From the NCBI GenBank assembly GCA_902806375.1, contig CADCWK010000066.1:1-9240 (forward strand): DNA of 9,240 nt. Direction: 5' to 3'. Numbering within the stretch: the stretch's first letter is position 1; every line of letters begins with the position of its first letter. Source of the DNA: an uncultured Thermomicrobiales bacterium (lineage in GTDB: Bacteria; Chloroflexota; Chloroflexia; Thermomicrobiales; UBA6265). This document shows, piece after piece, positions 1 through 5,890 of this stretch. The notes below the pieces were generated by a model. The model searched no databases. It was given only the letters and a program-made list of their open reading frames with translations, and was not told where the DNA came from. The position numbers and the translations under genes are program-made.

Positions 1-428
1 GTGGCGTCGGACACGACCCAGGTAGTGAAACCGAGGTTCCCGGCCATGCGGGCCGTCGTCGAGACGCAGTGGTTGGTCGTCAGCCCGACGATGACGAGCG
101 CGCTGACCCCCATCTCGTGGAGATCGGCTTCGAGCCCCGTCCCGATGAAGGCGCTGTTGACCACCTTGCGGTAGACCGGCTCCCCGTCGGCGGGCGCCGC
201 CTCGGGTTTCGGGAGGTTGCCCGGCTGACCGGGGCGGAGCGGACTGGTGGCCGACGTGGAGTCGTGCAGGACATGGACGACGGGGCGACCGCCGGCCCGC
301 CAGACCGCGATCAGTCGCCCGATGTTCGTCTCGGCGGCCGGGTTGTTCCGCGGTCCCCAGCCGGGGTCATCGAAGCCGCGCTGCACGTCCACGACGAGCA
401 GCGCGGAGCGGGCGAGATCACTGGTCAC
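1..428 (-). CDS. Isochorismatase-family cysteine hydrolase (C-terminus cut by window edge)
   Basis: A cytoplasmic hydrolase of the isochorismatase/nicotinamidase alpha/beta fold; substrate not determinable. The first 142 residues are visible. The family's catalytic triad is present: Asp14 in LLVVDVQRGF, Lys88 in YRKVVNSAF, and Cys121 in GLTTNHCVSTTAR after the cis-peptide-type TTNH segment. The visible part ends in WVVSDA, which in relatives is followed by T-A-T, so only about 40-50 residues should be missing. The start is a GTG at 428; GAGGAG sits 6 bases upstream of it, a near-ideal ribosome binding site. It lies 91 bp downstream of mrp on the same strand and may be read from the same transcript. 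The GLTTNHCVSTTAR form is typical of the broad cysteine hydrolase group (nicotinamidase-like, YcaC/PncA-like), so pyrazinamidase/nicotinamidase activity should not be assumed. The family call is secure; the substrate is not. Confidence 0.93.
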   Translation of the reverse strand, partial: MTSDLARSALLVVDVQRGFDDPGWGPRNNPAAETNIGRLIAVWRAGGRPVVHVLHDSTSATSPLRPGQPGNLPKPEAAPADGEPVYRKVVNSAFIGTGLEADLHEMGVSALVIVGLTTNHCVSTTARMAGNLGFTTWVVSDA

Positions 429-519
429 TGGCCACTCCTCTGGTCCCACCGGTGACATGGACCGACCGCGCACTGTGCGGGACCGACGCTCGCCATGCCG
501 CCCGCGAGCCCCCCGCCCG

Positions 520-1638
520 CTACGACGCGGGCATCGACTTAAGCATGATGACCGGCTTGCGCGGTTTGCGGATCGCCTCGGCGGCGATCCCGGACGCGAC
601 CCGGCGGGCGACCGACGTGAAGGCCGCCGCCGTCTGCGACTCCGGGTGGGCGATGGCGACCGGGACGCCGTCGTCGCCGCCCTCCCGGACGACCTGCTCG
701 ATCGGCACCTCGCCGAGGAACGGGACGGTGTAGAGGTCGGCCGTCCGCTGGCCACCGCCCTCGCCGAAGATCCGGTGGAGGTCGTGGCAATTCGGGCAGA
801 TGAAGCCGCTCATGTTCTCGATGATCCCGAGGATCGGCGTCTTCACCTCCTGGAACATCTTGAGCCCCTTGACGGCGTCGGCCAGCGCCACGTCCTGCGG
901 CGTCGTCACGATCACGGCTCCGGAGATCGGGATCTTCTGGACCAGCGTCAGCTGGACATCGCCCGTGCCGGGCGGCAGGTCGATGATGAGGTAGTCGAGC
1001 TGGCCCCACTCCACGTCGTTCAGGAACTGGCTGATCAGCTGCGTGACCAGCGGCCCGCGCCAGATCAGCGCCCGCTCCGGGTCGAGCAGGAAACCGATGC
1101 TCATCAGCCGGACGCCATGCGCCTCCAGCGGAACGATCTTGCCGTTGTTCATCAGCGGCTTGTCGTGGACGCCCATCATCAGGGGGATGCTCGGCCCGTA
1201 GACATCGGCGTCCAGCAGCCCGACCCTCGCGCCGGCCCGGGCCAGCGTGACGGCGAGGTTGACGGCGACCGTCGACTTGCCGACGCCGCCCTTGCCGGAG
1301 GCGACGGCGATCGTGTTCTTCACACCAGAGATCGGCTGCGCGTCGCTGCGGCCGGCGCCGGACGAGCGGATCCGCGTCGTCCAGGTCACCCGGACGGAGC
1401 CGGCGCCCGGCAGCGTCGCGATCGCCTCGCGGACGGCGGCCTCCACCCGCTCCTGGTGCGGATAGAGCGGCGTCATCTGCTCGACGGTCAGCGCGACGTC
1501 GCTACCGGTCACGGTGACGTCGGTGACGAGGCCGAGTTCGACGAGACCGCGGTCGAGCTCGGGTTCGCGGATGGGTTCGAGGGCGGCAAGGACCTGGTCG
1601 CGACTCAGCGTGTCGTCCCGGTCGGTCGTATCGGACAT
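520..1638 (-). CDS. mrp: Mrp/ApbC (NBP35-like) P-loop ATPase, iron-sulfur cluster carrier
   Basis: A 372-residue cytoplasmic ATPase of the Mrp/ApbC/NBP35 group, which binds and hands over Fe-S clusters to apoproteins. Residues ~12-85 form a DUF59/MIP18-like N-terminal domain (LVELGLVTDV). The deviant Walker A follows at 115-123 (GKGGVGKST, signature Lys116), then DADVYGPSIP, the switch/Walker B segment DYLIIDLPPGTGD, and ENMSGFICPNC with Cys281 and Cys284, the CxxC pair that bridges a cluster between two subunits. Length and domain order are normal. The start is set at the ATG at 1638: translation upstream of it is low-complexity Arg/Pro-rich sequence, and the DUF59 domain begins right after. 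The ribosome site is weak. The DUF59 Cys is replaced by Tyr59 (TPLYPHQ instead of the usual T-P-x-C-P), so this domain may not take part in cluster handling. It lies 181 bp after the transporter and 91 bp before the hydrolase. Confidence 0.95.
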   Translation of the reverse strand: MSDTTDRDDTLSRDQVLAALEPIREPELDRGLVELGLVTDVTVTGSDVALTVEQMTPLYPHQERVEAAVREAIATLPGAGSVRVTWTTRIRSSGAGRSDAQPISGVKNTIAVASGKGGVGKSTVAVNLAVTLARAGARVGLLDADVYGPSIPLMMGVHDKPLMNNGKIVPLEAHGVRLMSIGFLLDPERALIWRGPLVTQLISQFLNDVEWGQLDYLIIDLPPGTGDVQLTLVQKIPISGAVIVTTPQDVALADAVKGLKMFQEVKTPILGIIENMSGFICPNCHDLHRIFGEGGGQRTADLYTVPFLGEVPIEQVVREGGDDGVPVAIAHPESQTAAAFTSVARRVASGIAAEAIRKPRKPVIMLKSMPAS

Positions 1639-1819
1639 GGTGGTCTCAGTTCCGTAATGAGGCTCGCGTGGTGCGGGGAGCATCGGCCAGGCGTCGCGTT
1701 CCGCCCCGTCTGTCGATGCGGATCGCGAACTGTCCCAATGGTAGCGGACGACCGCCCCGGGCTGCCGCCGGACCACGTGGACCCGATCGGTCGCGGCCGG
1801 TGAGGCGGACCGTCCCCGG

Positions 1820-3037
1820 TTATTTGGCGGCGTCGATGGCCTGTTCCTCGGCCGCCCGGCCGATCTGGCTGCCCTCGGTGACACCGGATGTGATCCGCGC
1901 GACCGCCTCCGGCAGTTCCTCGTCCCCCAGCACCCGCTGGATCACCGGGATGGCGGCGGTGATCGGCAGGGCCAGGATCGCGCCGAGGATGCCCAGCAGC
2001 GACGTGCCGATCAGCACGCCGATCAGCACGGCGAACGAGCTGACATGGAGGGTGCCCTGGAAGACGCGCGGCACGATGACGTAGTTCTCGATCTGCTGGT
2101 AGATGATGTAGGCCACGAACACGATCAACGCGACCTGCCACGAGACCGTCAGGGCGACGATCGTGGCCGGGATGGTCGCCAGCGGGACGCCGACGATCGG
2201 GATGGCATCGGCGAAGGCGGCGAGGAGCCCGAGGAGCAGCGCCTGCGGGACATCCATAACGCTCAGGACGATGAACGCGTACGCCCCGAACAGGGTGGAA
2301 TTGATGAGTTGCCCCGTGATGTACCCGCCGACGACCCGGATCATCTCCGGAACCAGCCGCCAGAGCCGGCGCTGCTGGCTGACCGGCAGCTCCCGCGTCA
2401 GCCAGCGCAGCGTCCGCTCACCTTCGAGGAGGATGTAGACCGCCAGGATCAGCACGACGAACGCCGAGCTGATCCCCGAGACCACCGACGTACCGGCTGA
2501 CAGGACGCCGTCGAAGATGGTCGACGGGTCGGCCGAGCCCGATCCGGCCGTATCCTCGATCTGATCCGAGATGTCGGTGTCGATATCGGTATTGGTCTGG
2601 AAGTACGCCTCGATACGGTCGACGTAGCCAGGGGCGTCATCGATAAAGGCCCGCACCTGCTCGACCAGTGGCTGCCCGAAGATGTAGATCACGCCGCCCA
2701 GCAGGGCCAGCACCGTCAGGACGACGGCGACGACGGCCGGGACCCGCGGCACACCGCGTCCCTGGAGCCAGCGGATCGGCGGGGTCATCGCCGCGGCGAG
2801 GATCAGGGCGACGAAGAACTGCAGGATGAAGCCATTGATCTGCCAGACGAACCAGAGGATCGCCAGCGTCAGCAGGACCTTGAAGATGGTGCGGGTCGGC
2901 AGCTCGATCCGGTTGATGACGACGACCGGCTCCTCTGCCCTCGCCTGGATGCCAACGGCGATGTCGTCCCCGGTCCGTGGCTGATCGGCCGTCTCGGTCG
3001 GTACCGGCGTCGTGGCCATCCGGGGTTCGCTCGTCAT
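1820..3037 (-). CDS. AI-2E family transporter (PerM/YhhT-type membrane protein)
   Basis: A 405-residue polytopic inner-membrane protein of the AI-2E exporter family (PF01594). Members have been linked to autoinducer-2 export, Na+/H+ antiport or general permease roles, so the substrate here is unknown. A hydrophilic N-terminal tail of about 50 residues precedes the first membrane pair (FKVLLTLAILWFVWQI and FILQFFVALILAAAM). A third segment follows near residues 102-120, then a soluble loop with Asp-rich TNTDIDTDISDQIEDT. The conserved C-terminal membrane half carries YILLEGERT, DAIPIVGVPLATIPA, YQQIENYVIVPRV and LLGILGAILALPITAAI. Those last motifs are diagnostic. The start ATG at 3037 has AGGAG 10 bases upstream; the next Met (residue 7) has no comparable site. 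A short hydrophilic tail (EEQAIDAAK) ends the protein. It lies 112 bp after the DUF4438-like gene. Confidence 0.95.
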   Translation of the reverse strand: MTSEPRMATTPVPTETADQPRTGDDIAVGIQARAEEPVVVINRIELPTRTIFKVLLTLAILWFVWQINGFILQFFVALILAAAMTPPIRWLQGRGVPRVPAVVAVVLTVLALLGGVIYIFGQPLVEQVRAFIDDAPGYVDRIEAYFQTNTDIDTDISDQIEDTAGSGSADPSTIFDGVLSAGTSVVSGISSAFVVLILAVYILLEGERTLRWLTRELPVSQQRRLWRLVPEMIRVVGGYITGQLINSTLFGAYAFIVLSVMDVPQALLLGLLAAFADAIPIVGVPLATIPATIVALTVSWQVALIVFVAYIIYQQIENYVIVPRVFQGTLHVSSFAVLIGVLIGTSLLGILGAILALPITAAIPVIQRVLGDEELPEAVARITSGVTEGSQIGRAAEEQAIDAAK

Positions 3038-3099
3038 GCGGTAGAGACTCCTGGGCGTCGCCGGTCACCTCCACAGTCGGAATGCCGGATGACCGACGG

Positions 3100-3105
3100 A
3101 GTATA
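3100..3105 (-). promoter_or_regulatory. Possible -10 element for the AI-2E transporter gene
   Basis: TATACT on the minus strand matches the -10 consensus in five of six positions. It lies 63 bases upstream of the transporter start, in the 112-bp gap after the DUF4438-like gene. No good -35 is seen 16-18 bases upstream, so this may be a weak or activator-dependent promoter, or chance. Confidence 0.35.
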
Positions 3106-3107
3106 GC

Positions 3108-3145
3108 GGAGCCTCGCCACCAGAGGACCGGTCGGCGACCGCTCC
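3108..3145 (-). other. Imperfect stem-loop between the DUF4438-like and transporter genes
   Basis: GGAGC and TCGCC on one arm pair with GGCGA and GCTCC on the other, ten base pairs with a small 2x1 internal bulge and a 15-base loop. It begins within a few bases of the DUF4438-like stop codon. No T-tract follows, so termination is uncertain; it could attenuate read-through or protect the 3' end of the message. Confidence 0.35.
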
Positions 3146-3149
3146 GGGA

Positions 3150-4040
3150 TCAGGCACCCTCCGGACGGGCCGTCCCGATCCCGAGCAGCGCGGCGATGTT
3201 GGCTCCGGCATCGACCACGGGCAGGATCTCGCCCGCCAGCGCCGAGAGCAGCCCGGTGACGCCCGGCCCGTGCCCGGCCTTGTAGGAATCGGCGTGAGCG
3301 ACGACGCCGACGGAGACGGCACCCTTCCGGTAGTAGCGACCGTAGGCGGCCCCGGCGTCGAGAATGGCGACCAGATCGCCGAGCCGCAGGTCGGCCAGCC
3401 CGTACGTCTCGACCGTCTCCGGGTCGAACAGGGTGATGTCGTAGTCCCCCCGGGAGACGTTGTCGCTGCCCAGCCCGGAACCCATGATGGCCGCCGGCAC
3501 CGTCTTCGCGACCGGGACGACGAGCTGGCCGTCGCGCAGTCCGGTGAGCCACACCGCCGCGAGCGCCGGGTCGAGGTTCGACACGGAGACGGCCGGGAAA
3601 TCGTCCAGCCGGAGCCCCTGTCCGAAGGCGCGGACGAGGATCTGGTCCCCGGGGACGAGCTGCCCCAGCACATCGGCGGCGAAGTCGACCATGACGTGCT
3701 CGATGCCGCCGTGCTTGCCGGTGACCGTGCCGGTCGCGCCCTTCGCGGCGCCGGAGACGACCGTGGCGGTGTTCCCGACGCAGGCGAACGTGTTGAGCCC
3801 GCCGTTGGCACCATCGTCGGGGTTGCGCAGGGAGACGGCTGGCTCGACGTGGTCGCCGGCCCAGCCGACCGCCCGGTCTCCGACGCGGACGTTGTAGGCG
3901 ATGCCGCCGGTCGCCGGGACGATGTGCGGCTGGCCGTCATGGCCGACCCGGTAGACGGCTCCGGCCGGGACGCGCGGGGAACTGACGTTCCCCACCACCG
4001 AGAGCATCACCAGCTGGTCCGTGTTCATCCCGATCGCCAT
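3150..4040 (-). CDS. DUF4438-like protein of unknown function
   Basis: A predicted soluble protein of about 296 residues, with no signal peptide or membrane segment. It resembles DUF4438 proteins known from Thermotogae and Chloroflexota; I base this on ITGGIxYNVRVGD-type and GWAGDHVEPxVS-type motifs (here GGIAYNVRVGDRAVGWAGDHVEP, residues 45-67, split as GGIAYNVRVGDR and AVGWAGDHVEP). Other striking segments are FACVGNTATVVSGAAKG, KHGGIEHVMVDF, GSGLGSDNVSRGDYDI and VVAHADSYKAGHGPGVTGL. The Gly, Asp and His density suggests an enzyme or ligand-binding fold, but no catalytic motif is known to me. Three in-frame ATGs compete: 4064, 4040 and 4028. I choose 4040 because GAGG lies 8 bases upstream; 4064 gives 304 residues and follows the promoter closely. 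Divergent from the asparaginase gene. The family name is recognised from memory and needs a profile search. Confidence 0.75.
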   Translation of the reverse strand: MAIGMNTDQLVMLSVVGNVSSPRVPAGAVYRVGHDGQPHIVPATGGIAYNVRVGDRAVGWAGDHVEPAVSLRNPDDGANGGLNTFACVGNTATVVSGAAKGATGTVTGKHGGIEHVMVDFAADVLGQLVPGDQILVRAFGQGLRLDDFPAVSVSNLDPALAAVWLTGLRDGQLVVPVAKTVPAAIMGSGLGSDNVSRGDYDITLFDPETVETYGLADLRLGDLVAILDAGAAYGRYYRKGAVSVGVVAHADSYKAGHGPGVTGLLSALAGEILPVVDAGANIAALLGIGTARPEGA

Positions 4041-4064
4041 CGTCGTCGCCTCGCTCTCCGTCAT

Positions 4065-4331
4065 GTCCGCCGGCCGCGGCGGAACCGGGTCGTCCCGCAG
4101 CCTACCCGGTCCACCCGATCCGTCAACCCGGCACGCGTCCAGACCAGGGTGAACCCACCGACTGCCACGGCCGTCCCCTACAGGGCCCGGTCGACCATGC
4201 ACGGCCATTCCTCGCGTCCGCGACGACCCACACACCCCCTAAACCATCCAGGCATCTGACCATTTGGCATGCCCCTTGCTCCCTCGCTTCTCCTGACCGA
4301 TCCGCCGCCCACGTCCCGAGCCGGAGTCCCC
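4065..4331. other. Divergent intergenic region
   Basis: This stretch separates the DUF4438-like gene (minus) from the asparaginase gene (plus). It holds the minus-strand promoter described separately. On the plus side I see the asparaginase ribosome site GGAG (4323-4326) but no convincing -35/-10 pair; TTGGCA at 4264-4269 lacks a partner. A short pyrimidine-rich tract runs from about 4271 to 4294. No RNA gene, repeat or operator dyad was recognised. Confidence 0.6.
4099..4126 (-). promoter_or_regulatory. Sigma70-type promoter for the DUF4438-like gene
   Basis: On the minus strand a TTGACG -35 element (4126-4121) is followed after 16 bases by TAGGCT (4104-4099), a TAnnnT-type -10 element. Transcription would begin near 4092, leaving a leader of about 28 bases to the ATG at 4064 or about 52 bases to the preferred ATG at 4040. 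It is the best promoter match I found in the window and lies in the divergent intergenic region where one is expected. No experimental evidence. Confidence 0.55.
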
Positions 4332-5348
4332 ATGTCCACCGTCATCGCCCAGGTCACCCGTGGCAACCTCGTCGAGAGCCAGCATCACGGGACGGTCGTC
4401 GTCGCCGACACCAGCGGGAAGGTCGTTGCGTCCGCCGGTGACCCGGACGAACGGACCTACTTCCGGTCGTCGGGCAAACCCTTCCAGGCCGTCCCGCTCG
4501 TCGAGAGCGGAGCGGCCGACCGGTTCAGGTTCTCCGAGGCGGAGCTTGCCCTGGCCTGCGCGTCGCACGATGCGGCACCGTGGCAGCAGCAGGCCGTCGC
4601 CGGCATGCTGACGAAGATCGGGCTGGGGCCGGCGGCGCTCCGGTGTGGGTCGGCGCCACCGTACGATGAGGACGAGGCGGCAAGGGTTCGGCTAAAGCAG
4701 GTCGCGCCGAGCCCGCTGCACTCCGACTGCTCGGGCAAGCACACCGGGATGCTGGCGACCTGTGTCCACCTCGGCTACCCGATTGACTCGTACCTCGAAG
4801 CGGACCACCCGCTCCAGCGGACGATCCTGGAGGTCATGGCGGCGGTGCTGCGGCTCCCGGCCGACCAGATCGACCGGGCCCCGGACGGGTGCAGCGTACC
4901 GACGTTCGGGGCACCCATCGGCGCCTTCGCCGTGGCCTACGCCACGCTGGCGCGGCCGGATATTGTCGAGGCGGACGCGGGTGGATCGTATGCGGTGTCA
5001 CTCAACCGGCTGCGAACCGCCATGGGCAACTCCCCGCAGCACGTCGGTGGGCCCAACAACCTGGACACCGCGCTCATGGAGGTCACCCGTGGGCGGGTCG
5101 TCGCGAAGCTCGGTGCCGAGGGCCTGCTCTGCCTGGCGATCGCCGATGAGGGGCTCGGCATCGCGGTGTCCGTCCTCGACGGTTCGGCTCGGGCGCGGTC
5201 AGAAGCCGCATTCGCCGCCCTCGACCAGCTCGGCCTGCTTCGCCCCGGCGAGCTGGCGTCGCTCCGCGACCGGCAGACCCCGGCAGTGACCAACTTCAAC
5301 GGCTGGACGGTCGGCGAGATCCGTTCCTCGTTCGATCTCCGGCGCTGA
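4332..5348 (+). CDS. L-asparaginase II family (Rhizobium etli type, PF06089)
   Basis: A 338-residue cytoplasmic enzyme of the asparaginase II family, expected to hydrolyse L-asparagine to aspartate and ammonia. This family is unrelated to E. coli AnsA/AnsB. The two conserved Ser-x-x-Lys-like sites are visible: Ser46-Ser-Gly-Lys49 in YFRSSGKPFQ, and DCSGKHTGM with Cys133 and Lys136. DGCSVPTF carries Asp185 and Cys187. Cys133, Lys136 and Cys187 correspond to the zinc-binding residues described for the R. etli enzyme. GNSPQHVGG and the C-terminal CLAIADEGLGIAVSV are also typical. Length matches the family. The ATG at 4332 is chosen over an in-frame ATG at 4269: GGAG lies 5 bases upstream, and the extra 21 residues (PLAPSLLLTDPPPTS) are not conserved-looking and do not form a signal peptide. 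It stands alone, with a divergent gene on the left and a 542-bp gap on the right. Confidence 0.93.
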   Translation: MSTVIAQVTRGNLVESQHHGTVVVADTSGKVVASAGDPDERTYFRSSGKPFQAVPLVESGAADRFRFSEAELALACASHDAAPWQQQAVAGMLTKIGLGPAALRCGSAPPYDEDEAARVRLKQVAPSPLHSDCSGKHTGMLATCVHLGYPIDSYLEADHPLQRTILEVMAAVLRLPADQIDRAPDGCSVPTFGAPIGAFAVAYATLARPDIVEADAGGSYAVSLNRLRTAMGNSPQHVGGPNNLDTALMEVTRGRVVAKLGAEGLLCLAIADEGLGIAVSVLDGSARARSEAAFAALDQLGLLRPGELASLRDRQTPAVTNFNGWTVGEIRSSFDLRR

Positions 5349-5540
5349 CGTCGACGGAGCATTCGAGCAATCGCCGCTACCGACCCAGATGCCATCCAGT
5401 CACCGACCACCCGGTATATGGCTGAGCGGCGCTACCTGAAGCCATGCCTGGCCGGACCCCTCACCCAGGTGTGCGTCAAAAGCTCGACTGCGTCGCCAGA
5501 CGGGACGTTCGGGTAAGCGAGCCCCGTCCCGCGCTCCCTG

Positions 5541-5569
5541 GGGCCGTTCCGCCAAGGTTGGAACGGCCC
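5541..5569. repeat. Perfect 10-bp inverted repeat (hairpin)
   Basis: GGGCCGTTCC (5541-5550) is exactly complementary in inverse to GGAACGGCCC (5560-5569), around a 9-base loop. It lies 193 bp after the asparaginase stop codon. Neither side is followed by a T-tract, so it is not a classical rho-independent terminator. It may be a terminator of the GC-rich, U-poor kind, a structured RNA or a protein-binding dyad. Confidence 0.6.
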
Positions 5570-5793
5570 GGGCGCTGCGATCACGATCCGGATGATCCAG
5601 CCGGACAGCGGGAGCCCAAGCATTGGCCACATCCACTCCGTTCGATAGGACTGCGGGCTGACCTGGCCATCTCTGCCCAGGCCCCCTTCCCTGATGGGAG
5701 AGACGACTCCTTCGGTCCCGTGACCGGCAGCCATCCCGGCCAGAGCCGCCCGGACTTGCCGGAACATCGTAGAGTTCGGTCGACGACGTGGTC

Positions 5794-5813
5794 CCGGACC
5801 TGCGCAGGTCCGG
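5794..5813. promoter_or_regulatory. Perfect 20-bp palindrome upstream of the PASTA kinase, candidate operator
   Basis: CCGGACCTGC is followed directly by its own reverse complement GCAGGTCCGG, with no spacer. The site ends 77 bp before the kinase start. Symmetry of this length with no loop is typical of binding sites for dimeric regulators (or a Holliday-like cruciform) rather than of a terminator. It lies about 20 bp downstream of a TAGAGT -10-like hexamer, a position compatible with repression. The regulator is unknown. Confidence 0.45.
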
Positions 5814-5890
5814 TGACGGCCATCGACCGACGATGACCCCGACGAGACCCGCTGGACGCGACAGTCGCTGGCGTGGGAGGCGACGCAGGC

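Larger units (their letters stand above)
5349..5890. other. 542-bp gap without a convincing gene
   Basis: No plus-strand frame here has a ribosome site or recognisable product. On the minus strand an ATG-to-TAG frame spans 5767-5432 (111 codons, with a hydrophobic stretch LPLSGWIIRIVIAA). It has no ribosome site, uses AGG/GGA-type codons freely, unlike its neighbours, and contains a perfect inverted repeat. I therefore leave it uncalled; it could be a decayed gene. The gap also holds a 10-bp hairpin (5541-5569), a 20-bp perfect palindrome (5794-5813), and a TAGAGT hexamer (5770-5775) that could be a -10 element for the kinase, though without a matching -35. GGGAGG at 5875-5880 is the kinase ribosome site. 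Confidence 0.6.

Noticed and set aside
488..509. Stem GCTCGC/GCGAGC between mrp and the hydrolase as a terminator
   Set aside because: Only 6 bp with a 10-base loop and no T-tract; expected by chance at this GC content.
247..1803. Long plus-strand frame (518 codons) opposite mrp
   Set aside because: Arg/Asp/Gly-rich shadow of a GC-rich gene on the other strand. Mrp motifs are on the minus strand and the frame crosses gene boundaries.
3270..4259. Plus-strand frame of 329 codons opposite the DUF4438-like gene
   Set aside because: Low-complexity Asp/Arg/Gly composition, no ribosome site; mirror of the minus-strand gene.
5625..5660. TTGGCC plus ATAGGA as a kinase promoter
   Set aside because: Poor match at both hexamers and about 240 bp from the start codon.
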